A stretch of DNA of 5,169 nucleotides from Desulfobacteraceae bacterium. Its GTDB lineage: Bacteria; Desulfobacterota; Desulfobacteria; Desulfobacterales; Desulfobacteraceae. Every line of letters begins with the position of its first letter. The first letter of the stretch is position 1. A model generated the notes under the pieces. That model had not been told where the DNA came from. It searched no databases and saw only the letters and a program-made list of their open reading frames with translations. The stretch covers positions 1-5,169 of the forward strand of contig JAFLJU010000220.1 in the NCBI GenBank assembly GCA_022712835.1. The letters are read 5' to 3'. Position numbers and translations under genes: made by a program. Positions 1 through 5,169 of the stretch are shown here, piece after piece.

Positions 1-97
1 CTTCGGAGCTCTCAAAGGCCTTTGATCCACTTGTCAGTGTATCTGGCTGGGTCAAGGTTTGAAACGCATTGTTTATGTCGGCAAAAGTCAAATTCAT
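1..97 (-). CDS. fliK: Probable FliK N-terminus (hook-length control), partial
   Basis: Only 32 codons are visible before the left edge, starting MNLTFADINNAFQTL and then rich in Thr, Ser, Gln and Asp. A polar, low-complexity start is usual for FliK, the exported molecular ruler that ends hook growth and switches export specificity. No domain can be seen, because the conserved FliK domain is C-terminal. The identification rests mainly on position: fliK follows the fliJ-ylxF/motE-like pair in Bacillus-type gene order, and the gene has its own sigma-54 promoter as expected for a hook-stage protein. The in-frame ATG at 130 would add 11 residues (MSERKLKKGVP) but is disfavoured by the promoter and ribosome site. 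Another hook-stage gene such as flgD remains possible. The reading frame is fairly sure; the name is a moderate inference. Confidence 0.5.
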   Translation of the reverse strand, partial: MNLTFADINNAFQTLTQPDTLTSGSKAFESSE

Positions 98-102
98 GGG
101 AA

Positions 103-108
103 CACCTT
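103..108 (-). promoter_or_regulatory. Shine-Dalgarno site deciding the start of the left-edge gene
   Basis: AAGGTG on the minus strand lies 5 nt before the ATG at 97. It supports that ATG over the in-frame ATG at 130, which has no ribosome site and lies upstream of the predicted transcription start near 125. Confidence 0.65.
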
Positions 109-135
109 TTTTTAATTTTCTTTCCGACATAATTG

Positions 136-152
136 AGCAATGTTCATGCCAG
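136..152 (-). promoter_or_regulatory. Sigma-54 (RpoN) promoter
   Basis: The minus-strand sequence CTGGCATGAACATTGCT matches the RpoN consensus YTGGCAC-G-N4-TTGCW at all positions but one (T for C after GGCA). The invariant GG (150-149) and GC (138-137) are exactly 10 nt apart. The predicted transcription start is near 125, giving a leader of about 28 nt before the ATG at 97. An AT-rich tract lies directly upstream. Sigma-54 commonly drives hook and rod-stage flagellar genes in Gram-negative bacteria and needs an enhancer-binding activator such as a FlrC/FleQ/FlgR-type protein, not seen in this window. Confidence 0.85.
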
Positions 153-640
153 AAAAAAAAATATTAAAAAAACTTATTAAAATTAGATAGTTAAAGAAAA
201 ATCGTCTTTCAGACACAATGAATTTATCAAAAAAATTGGAACATATTTCCATACCCGAAATAGTCCAGGGGAAAAATTTACCTAACGATTTAATCAAAAC
301 CATATTTAGAATACAGATGGGAGCCAAGGGACCGACTCTGGCATTTATTTTGACAGATTATTCAATGTAGTTTTTTGCAACCGAAGAGGGGTTAAGTTTG
401 CCCTGGGGGATGCTGCCAGATTTTTATATGAAACTCCGGCCAAGGTGTTGCAATCCTAAAAGTTCCATTTTTCGTTATGGCCAAGAGCAGATACCATGCT
501 CCGGCCATGCCGGTTATTTAAATCTATATTTTGCTGATTATAATGAAACCAAGAGAATGGTTTGGGCTGGAACGAATTTAAGGATGATTGTTTGGGCAAT
601 AAGAAAACTTGAAATGCTAAATTACCGGTGGACCTCAGCC
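153..640. other. Non-coding intergenic region between the MotE-like gene and the next gene
   Basis: No convincing gene was found on either strand. Minus-strand frames are broken by many stops, and the readable stretches lack ribosome sites and protein-like composition. The part near 153-300 is very AT-rich with long A and T runs, directly upstream of the sigma-54 promoter. The part at 434-513 holds GC-rich words: CTCCGGCCA at 434-442 and 499-507, and a 5-bp inverted repeat CCGGC-CAT-GCCGG at 501-513. No hairpin followed by a T-run was seen on the minus strand after the MotE-like stop, so the termination point of the operon is not identified. Confidence 0.6.
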
Positions 641-1282
641 TTATTGTTTTTTCTTAAAAGCCAAGCGTTCGCTGATCTTAGCGGCTTTTTCAGCGCCAAC
701 AAACGAAAGAATCTGGGAGGCGGACGCTTCCCGCATCCGCAGAAAAATTTCCTGGGCAACCTCCAGGGTCATTTTATCAACAATCAGAGCGGCTTTTTTG
801 GGTTTCATGCCGGCATACATTTTCACAAGCCTTCTCAACTTGGCTTCATAGGCGGCTTCTTTTTCCAATTCTTGCTGGGTTTTCTTTGTCCCAAGCTGGG
901 CCATTTCATCATTTATCTGTTTTTTTAATCTCTCCATATTTGCCAGTTTTTCATCAATCTGTTCTTCATATCTTTCCAGTTCTTTTCTCTCCTGGACAAG
1001 ATTTTTCTGGCTTTTCTCAATCTGTATTTTCTTGTCTTCAAGCCCCCGCAAAAAAATCTTGGCTGAATCAGGACACTCCGGGCATTCGGGGCAAGGGGTT
1101 CCAATCGTTGCATCGTCGGTGGGGTTGGTCCCATCGGTTTCTTTTTTATCTTCTGGTTCTGCGGCAAAAACCATACCTAAAAAAAGAGTATCCCGGGAAC
1201 CTTTTTCGTATCTGGTTCCGGACAAGCCTGAAAACAAAAGAAAAGCCACAAGAAAGAGGATCAGTTTATTATTGCGTATCAT
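641..1282 (-). CDS. MotE/YlxF-family flagellar operon protein
   Basis: The 213-residue product has an exported or membrane-anchored N-terminus: MIRNNK is followed by a hydrophobic run at 7-18. A second hydrophobic patch ending in VFAAE at 38-42 offers a possible cleavage site. A low-complexity stretch at 42-63 leads to CPECPEC (64-70). A coiled coil covers about 80-150. The C-terminal domain (about 150-208, with YAGMKPKKAALIVDKM) looks like the MgtE N-terminal/FliG-like helical repeat found in the MotE and YlxF families. Bacillus ylxF has the same size and the same place between fliJ and fliK. Sinorhizobium MotE is a periplasmic chaperone for MotC, but that role cannot be transferred without MotC. 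The ATG is supported by GGGAG 7 nt upstream, inside fliJ. It is the last gene of the block, and no clear terminator follows. The family call is fairly safe; the function is unknown. Confidence 0.8.
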   Translation of the reverse strand: MIRNNKLILFLVAFLLFSGLSGTRYEKGSRDTLFLGMVFAAEPEDKKETDGTNPTDDATIGTPCPECPECPDSAKIFLRGLEDKKIQIEKSQKNLVQERKELERYEEQIDEKLANMERLKKQINDEMAQLGTKKTQQELEKEAAYEAKLRRLVKMYAGMKPKKAALIVDKMTLEVAQEIFLRMREASASQILSFVGAEKAAKISERLAFKKKQ

Positions 1283-1727
1283 TGGAAATCTCCCTGGCTT
1301 TTTTTAAGGATGAAATTTCATCCAGCTCTTTTTGCTCTGCCGTTAGCAGTTCCTGGTTATATTCTTTTGCCTGTTTTTCTCGTAACCGTTCCATGGCCTT
1401 TTTGTCAATGCTTCTTTTTTTAAGTTCATTCCGTTTTTTTTTAAGAACCGTCTCCAATTGAATCTTTCGCTGTTTTTCCCCTTCAATCATCCGGGTCACA
1501 GCTCCCAGGTAAGCATTATGCTGCTTGAATTCCTGGGCCGTCACCCCTTTTTCCACAATCGATTCCAATCGCTTAGCCGACAGTCCATGGGTTGTTTGAA
1601 GTGAGCTGATCTGATTTTCACAATCTGTTACCGCCATGACCGTCTTAGCAAGATCCTGCTGGGCGATTCGCTCAAGATGTTTTCTAAAATTCAACAGGGC
1701 CTGCAATTTAAATTCAAAACGCTTCAT
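1269..1727 (-). CDS. fliJ: FliJ, coiled-coil export chaperone-escort / ATPase stalk
   Basis: The product has 152 residues (Salmonella FliJ has 147) and is almost entirely charged, helical and coiled-coil, with no proline. The opening MKRFEFKLQALLNFRKHLER matches the FliJ family start, where a Phe-x-Leu-x2-Leu-Leu pattern leads into an Arg/Glu-rich helix. FliJ forms a two-helix stalk in the FliI ring, links it to FlhA and recycles export chaperones. Low complexity makes the sequence alone weak evidence, but its place immediately after fliI is decisive. The gap from the fliI stop is 7 nt, and no Shine-Dalgarno site stands at a normal distance, so translation probably depends on ribosomes finishing fliI. 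The coding strand has adenine runs of 9, 7 and 7 (1434-1442, 1415-1421, 1299-1305). The end overlaps the next gene by 14 nt. Confidence 0.92.
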   Translation of the reverse strand: MKRFEFKLQALLNFRKHLERIAQQDLAKTVMAVTDCENQISSLQTTHGLSAKRLESIVEKGVTAQEFKQHNAYLGAVTRMIEGEKQRKIQLETVLKKKRNELKKRSIDKKAMERLREKQAKEYNQELLTAEQKELDEISSLKKAREISNDTQ

Positions 1728-1734
1728 GGTTGGA

Positions 1735-3072
1735 TTATTTCTTTATCTCCAATGCCTTCTTCAATCCAAGGACACTGGCTTGATGGTCAATCTTTGTGTC
1801 CATATTCTGGCGCAAAAATTGATTGATTCTGGGCATCAGTTTTTTGGCCAGATCAACCTGGGGATCGGATCCATCCACATAAGCACCGATGGTGATCATA
1901 TCTTCCACATTTTTATAGGATGCCATCACATTGACGGCTTTCTCCCTCAGGGCAATGTGGGCAGGATCACTCACATCCCGCATGACCCTTGAGACACTTG
2001 CCATGACATCGATGGCCGGATAATGCCCCCGGTTGGCTAAGTCCCGGGACAGAACAATATGACCATCCACGATGGATCGAACCGTATCCCCAACAGGATC
2101 ATTCATATCATCCCCCTCCACAAGAACCGTGTATATCCCGGTGATGGATCCCCCACTTTCCAGGCTGCCAGCCCGTTCCAGCAGGATGGGAATTTGAACG
2201 AAAAAAGATGGGGTATATCCCCTTGTGGTTGGTGGTTCACCGGCAGCAAGCCCCACATCCCTGGAAGACATGGCAAACCGTGTAATGGAATCCACCATAA
2301 GCAGGACATCCTTTCCCTGGTCCCTGAAATATTCGGCAATGGTGGTGGCCAGATAGGCCCCCCGGATACGGGTCAAAGGCGGCATATCAGAGGTGGCCGC
2401 AACCACAACGGATCGCTTTAACCCTTCTTCTCCCAAGGTATCCTCCACAAAATCCTTAACCTCACGTCCCCGTTCCCCCACAAGCCCTATGACCACCACA
2501 TCAGCAGCGGTGTGCTTGGTCATCATGCCCATGAGCACACTTTTGCCCACACCGGACCCCGCCATGATGGCCACCCGCTGGCCTTTTCCCAGGGTAATCA
2601 TGCTGTTAATGGCGGCCACCCCGACATCCAGGGGCTGCTTAATGGACTTACGCGCCATGGGACTGACCGGTTTTCCGTACAAATAGTATTCCTCGGTGGC
2701 CTCAATGGGGCCTTTCCCATCAATGGGCTCCCCCATTCCGTCAATGACCCTTCCGAGCAGTTGGTCCGATACTCCCACCATGGGGGAGGAGGATACCGGA
2801 ATAATTTTACTGCCAAGACTGACCCCTCGAATATCACCATAGGGCATGAGCAAGGCTTTTTCCTGTTTAAACCCCACCACCTCGGCCTTGATTTCTTGTC
2901 CTTGATTATTAATTATGCTGCAGATACCGCCGATGCCCAACCCCAGACTGTCCCCTTCTGCGATGAGACCTACCACCTGGGTGATGCGACCTTCGGGCCG
3001 AATAGTTTTTACGGCATCCACCGCCTTAAAATATTTTTGAAAATCAAGTTTATCCAGGGGATCTTCCATCAT
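1735..3072 (-). CDS. fliI: FliI, flagellum-specific type III export ATPase
   Basis: The 445-residue product is close to the family norm (456 in Salmonella). FliI is a hexameric F1-type ATPase at the base of the flagellar export gate and helps unload substrates from chaperones. A small beta-barrel domain (about 25-95) is followed by the ATPase domain. Walker A is GSGVGKS at 172-178 with K177. The catalytic glutamate is E200 in GERGREV, the same 23-residue spacing as Salmonella K188-E211. Walker B is DVLLMVDS with D261. GEPPTTRGYTPSFF at 278-291 is the family signature, and SVSR at 359-362 holds the expected arginine finger. The helical C-terminal domain ends in KKALEIKK. The ATG at 3072 overlaps the fliH stop as ATGA and has only a weak GGG-type ribosome site, so it is probably translated by coupling. 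A second ATG follows immediately at 3069. All catalytic residues are intact. Confidence 0.98.
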   Translation of the reverse strand: MMEDPLDKLDFQKYFKAVDAVKTIRPEGRITQVVGLIAEGDSLGLGIGGICSIINNQGQEIKAEVVGFKQEKALLMPYGDIRGVSLGSKIIPVSSSPMVGVSDQLLGRVIDGMGEPIDGKGPIEATEEYYLYGKPVSPMARKSIKQPLDVGVAAINSMITLGKGQRVAIMAGSGVGKSVLMGMMTKHTAADVVVIGLVGERGREVKDFVEDTLGEEGLKRSVVVAATSDMPPLTRIRGAYLATTIAEYFRDQGKDVLLMVDSITRFAMSSRDVGLAAGEPPTTRGYTPSFFVQIPILLERAGSLESGGSITGIYTVLVEGDDMNDPVGDTVRSIVDGHIVLSRDLANRGHYPAIDVMASVSRVMRDVSDPAHIALREKAVNVMASYKNVEDMITIGAYVDGSDPQVDLAKKLMPRINQFLRQNMDTKIDHQASVLGLKKALEIKK

Positions 3073-4064
3073 GACAACCCGGCATGTTTAATGGCAGCAT
3101 TTCTAATTGCGTCATGGATGGCCATAAGTTTTGATTCCGGATCTGTTAAAATTGAGGCGGTGGCGCTTTCAATCTTACATCCCCCCTTATTTATCAGGGG
3201 ATCTGATTTAACTGCTACCCGTTTCAATGACCCCACAGCCTCAAAGAAATCATCTTTAATCATTTCAATATATTCATAATCCTCTGAAGAGACATTTAAA
3301 ATAATTTCTTCCGGCGCCACAAGACTTTTCAAGGCATCCAGAATGGTATGCCGGACAATCTCATCGTTTGTCTCCACACTGGCCATAACCGCCTTTTCCG
3401 AAATTTTAAAGATCAAGGACAAAATCTGGGTTTCATATTTTTCAATCAACCGATCCAGCAGTTCATCAGCAGTCATAAGAGACGCCTTCAGAGGGTCAAG
3501 AATCTCGACCGCTTCCGTTTGAACCTGGGCTTGGGCTTTTTCCCGCCCTTCTACAGCCCCCTTTTCAAACCCTTCCGTCTCTCCCTTGGCAAACCCCTCG
3601 GCTTCTCCTTTTTTAAATCCTTCAGGCTCCCCTTTTGCGTGACCCTGATCATACCCCTGGGCTATCCCTTTTTCAATTCCTTCGGCCACCCCCTGTTGGA
3701 GCCCCTTTGCATATCCTTGCTCAAATGCCTGCTCCTCAATGGAGATTTCAGGTTCTGCAGGCGCAAGTTCCTCTTGGGAATCCGCAGTTTCCGGAAGATT
3801 GTCCCCAGGTCGCCCTCGGCCTTTGGCGGTTCCCTTGATCAGGGGCTCAAAGGGGTCTATCTTGCCTTCCTTGTCAACCGAGTACAATACCTCAAAGGGG
3901 ATGGGGCTATCCTGCGGAAGATCAGAGGAATCAAACAACATTTTGAATCGCTCCAAATCCGGCTTAGCGTCTTCAACTTTATTGGAAAGCTCATCATCAA
4001 ATGAATCAAGGTTCCCAATATCAATGGGTAAAAAATCATTATTTTCAATATCAGACAAGGACAT
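3069..4064 (-). CDS. fliH: FliH, export ATPase regulator / stator, with long N-terminus and GxxxG array
   Basis: FliH dimers hold FliI in the cytoplasmic export complex, restrain its ATPase and dock it to the switch. With the chosen ATG the protein has 331 residues, longer than the roughly 230-270 common in the family. Residues 1-113 are acidic and probably disordered. Residues 114-173 are fifteen consecutive x-x-x-G tetrads, preceded by AxxxG and followed by GxxxA, which is the hallmark GxxxG helix of FliH. The remainder is the FliH/V-ATPase E-subunit-like domain, with NVSSEDYEYI and NKGGCKIES blocks typical of its end. Three starts are possible. TTG at 4082 would give 337 residues, and ATGs lie at 4067 and 4064. 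An AAAGGA ribosome site lies 7 nt before the 4064 ATG but only 4 nt before the other, so 4064 is preferred. The start overlaps fliG, and the stop overlaps fliI by 4 nt (ATGA). Confidence 0.93.
   Translation of the reverse strand: MSLSDIENNDFLPIDIGNLDSFDDELSNKVEDAKPDLERFKMLFDSSDLPQDSPIPFEVLYSVDKEGKIDPFEPLIKGTAKGRGRPGDNLPETADSQEELAPAEPEISIEEQAFEQGYAKGLQQGVAEGIEKGIAQGYDQGHAKGEPEGFKKGEAEGFAKGETEGFEKGAVEGREKAQAQVQTEAVEILDPLKASLMTADELLDRLIEKYETQILSLIFKISEKAVMASVETNDEIVRHTILDALKSLVAPEEIILNVSSEDYEYIEMIKDDFFEAVGSLKRVAVKSDPLINKGGCKIESATASILTDPESKLMAIHDAIRNAAIKHAGLS
3546..3725 (-). repeat. In-frame 12-bp periodic array encoding 15 glycine tetrads in FliH
   Basis: Every fourth codon is glycine for 60 codons. 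The tetrads run FEQG, YAKG, LQQG, VAEG, IEKG, IAQG, YDQG, HAKG, EPEG, FKKG, EAEG, FAKG, ETEG, FEKG, AVEG. The DNA repeat is degenerate: codon choice varies between units, so it is an old array kept at the protein level rather than a fresh tandem duplication. Glu/Lys/Gln fill the middle positions, and the first position alternates between aromatic, aliphatic and small residues. Confidence 0.95.
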
Positions 4065-5064
4065 CATCCTTTCCTTTACCAAGGGTTATGGTACCATCGG
4101 CTTCCAGTTCTTTGGCTGCCCTGACCACTGCCTGCTGTGCATCTTCAACCTCTGCCAGACGAACCGGCCCCATGGCCTCCAGATCATCCTTAAGCATGTC
4201 ACCCGCTCTCTGGGACAGGTTAGAAAATATTTTGTCCTTCATTTCTTCGGTGGCTGTCTTAAGGGCATATGTCAGCTGCTGGCCTTCTACCTTCTTAAGA
4301 ATTTCCCGCATGGCGGTATCATCAATACCCGTGAGATCTTCAAAAACAAACATCAGGTTTCGGATGTCATTTGCCATTTCCGCATCATCTTCCTCAACAA
4401 ATTCCATGACGGCATCTTCCGTTGATTTATCAACCCCGTTGATGATATCCACCAGAACGTCCAGACCGCCAGCCTTGCCGCCAGGTCCGACTGCACCGCT
4501 CAATTCCAGTTTCAAAGCCATGTCCACATCCCGGACCACATCTTCTGAAATCTGGCCTAACTTTGCAATTCTCAGGGCGATATCCCCTTTTTGATCATCG
4601 GGAAGCGTCATTAAAATTTCAGAGGATATTTCCGAAGGCATGTGGGCCAGAATCATGGCGATGGTTTGTGGATGTTCTCCTTCAACGTATCCGGCAAGGG
4701 TGCCCACATTGACATTTCGACTCCAGATAAAGGGTTTGTCCTGTTTCTTCTTTTCAAGATCATCCAGAATGGCCCGGGCATTTGCCTCGGTCAAGGTTTT
4801 GGAAACAATATTCTTGATAAAAGAATCTTTTTCAACAATTATTTTTGATTCACCCTCAAACTTTTCAACAAAATCCCCGGACACCAATTTGAGCATTGCC
4901 GGGGTAATATGATCCACCTTTGACATTTCAAAAGCGATATCTCCGATCTCCTGCTCATTCATTTTTTCGAACACACTGGCGGCATAGTCTTCACCCATCG
5001 CCATCAGAAAGACAGCGGCTTTTTGACAACCTGTCATGTTTTCGGGATCCAGTATATCTACCAT
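4051..5064 (-). CDS. fliG: FliG, flagellar motor switch / rotor torque-ring protein
   Basis: The 337-residue product is close to the usual FliG length (331 in E. coli). FliG forms the upper ring of the cytoplasmic switch, binds the FliF tail and FliM, and meets the stator to make torque. The N-terminal domain covers roughly residues 1-110. The middle domain carries the conserved EHPQ motif at 130-133. A glycine-rich linker at 190-200 leads to the C-terminal domain, with the MFVF hinge at 238-241. The charged torque residues are present: K269, R286, D293, D294 and R302 line up with E. coli K264, R281, D288, D289 and R297. The protein therefore looks fully functional. The start is supported by a GAGGAG ribosome site 8 nt upstream. 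The 3' end overlaps the start of fliH, which suggests coupled translation. Confidence 0.98.
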   Translation of the reverse strand: MVDILDPENMTGCQKAAVFLMAMGEDYAASVFEKMNEQEIGDIAFEMSKVDHITPAMLKLVSGDFVEKFEGESKIIVEKDSFIKNIVSKTLTEANARAILDDLEKKKQDKPFIWSRNVNVGTLAGYVEGEHPQTIAMILAHMPSEISSEILMTLPDDQKGDIALRIAKLGQISEDVVRDVDMALKLELSGAVGPGGKAGGLDVLVDIINGVDKSTEDAVMEFVEEDDAEMANDIRNLMFVFEDLTGIDDTAMREILKKVEGQQLTYALKTATEEMKDKIFSNLSQRAGDMLKDDLEAMGPVRLAEVEDAQQAVVRAAKELEADGTITLGKGKDDVLV

Positions 5065-5069
5065 ATTCT

Positions 5070-5169
5070 TTACTCCTCTGTCTCGCTGATCCAGCCTTTT
5101 ATTATATTAACGGACTTGAAAAGATCTTTGTGTGCGTAGTACCTGGCTTTTTCCGTCACGGACATATTG
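5070..5169 (-). CDS. fliF: FliF C-terminal end (flagellar MS-ring protein), partial
   Basis: Only the last 32 codons and the TAA stop are in the window; the rest lies beyond the right edge. The visible peptide starts NMSVTEKARYYAHK and ends in KSVNIIKGWISETEE. This resembles the cytoplasmic tail of FliF proteins, which usually close with a short hydrophobic helix followed by a W-L/I-x-E type end. In the family this tail is the part that binds the N-terminal domain of FliG and joins the membrane MS ring to the rotor switch. The position directly before fliG, with only 5 nt between stop and start, is the standard fliF-fliG arrangement. The call rests on the tail match plus context, because the membrane segments and ring-building domains cannot be seen here. 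Confidence 0.85.
   Translation of the reverse strand, partial: NMSVTEKARYYAHKDLFKSVNIIKGWISETEE
5073..5078 (-). promoter_or_regulatory. Shine-Dalgarno site of fliG
   Basis: GAGGAG on the minus strand lies 8 nt before the fliG ATG. It is embedded in the last two glutamate codons of fliF, so translation of fliG can follow directly from fliF. It fixes the fliG start at 5064. Confidence 0.7.

Noticed and set aside
98..130. In-frame ATG at 130 as start of the left-edge gene
   Set aside because: It has no ribosome site and lies upstream of the transcription start predicted from the sigma-54 promoter.
225..238. IHF-like site TATCAA-N5-TTG upstream of the sigma-54 promoter
   Set aside because: The spacing is one base too long for the IHF consensus, and AT-rich DNA yields such near-matches readily.
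112..327. Minus-strand reading frame of 71 codons in the intergenic gap
   Set aside because: It begins with TTG, has no ribosome site, is low-complexity Phe/Ile-rich from AT-rich DNA, and runs through the sigma-54 promoter.
499..517. Second sigma-54-like GG-N10-GC on the minus strand (CGGCATGGCCGGAGCA)
   Set aside because: The -12 box reads GAGC instead of TTGC and the -24 box lacks the T before GG; the spacing match alone is not enough.
501..520. Inverted repeat followed by T/A-rich DNA as a plus-strand terminator
   Set aside because: The stem is only 5 bp, no T-run follows, and no plus-strand gene precedes it.
560..597. Direct repeat GTTTGGGC exactly 30 bases apart
   Set aside because: There are only two 8-bp copies with no further units or flanking similarity; most likely chance.
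398..928. Plus-strand reading frame of 176 codons
   Set aside because: Its second half is antisense to the well-supported MotE-like gene, it lacks a ribosome site, and its composition is not protein-like.
2512..3279. Plus-strand reading frame of 255 codons
   Set aside because: It is entirely antisense to fliI and fliH, both of which have intact motifs; it is a shadow of their codon bias.
3546..3725. Periodic 12-bp pattern as a CRISPR or non-coding tandem array
   Set aside because: It lies in frame inside fliH and is fully explained by the glycine tetrads; there are no repeat-spacer units.
4068..4082. TTG at 4082 as the fliH start
   Set aside because: It would lengthen the overlap with fliG to 32 nt, uses a rare start codon, and two ATGs with a better ribosome site follow.
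4001..4594. Plus-strand Ser-rich reading frame of 197 codons
   Set aside because: It is antisense to fliG and its Ser/Arg-rich make-up is a typical artefact of reading the opposite strand.

Overview
The window is one flagellar gene cluster, and every gene is read on the minus strand. In transcription order, from high to low coordinates, it holds the last 32 codons of fliF, then fliG, fliH, fliI, fliJ, a MotE/YlxF-type gene, a roughly 540-base non-coding gap, and the first 32 codons of a further gene that is probably fliK. These encode the rotor and MS-ring side of the basal body (FliF, FliG) and the cytoplasmic ATPase complex of the flagellar type III export apparatus (FliH, FliI, FliJ). The small exported or anchored coiled-coil protein comes next, then the presumed hook-length regulator.

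The first six genes form a tight operon. The fliF-fliG gap is 5 nt, fliG-fliH overlap by 14-17 nt, and fliH-fliI overlap by 4 nt (ATGA). The fliI-fliJ gap is 7 nt, and fliJ overlaps the MotE-like gene by 14 nt. No promoter or terminator is evident inside this block, and its promoter must lie upstream of the window. The order fliF-G-H-I-J-(ylxF/motE-like)-fliK is the one known from Bacillus fla/che operons and many other bacteria.

The clearest regulatory feature is a near-consensus sigma-54 promoter at 136-152 on the minus strand. It sits about 40 bases before the start codon of the last gene. It suggests that the gene running off the left edge is transcribed separately, as a later RpoN-dependent class. 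The upstream gap (153-640) is non-coding as far as I can tell. It is AT-rich, with a few GC-rich repeated words that could be activator sites, but this is unproven.

The organism is a motile Gram-negative-type bacterium with sigma-54 flagellar regulation. Moderate base composition, the MotE-like gene after fliJ and the long FliH would suit the Desulfobacterota (former Deltaproteobacteria), but that assignment is inference. I did not find an undescribed system. The second-look items are the 15-unit glycine tetrad array in FliH, the CPECPEC motif and long N-terminus of the MotE-like protein, and the sigma-54 promoter with its long leader.
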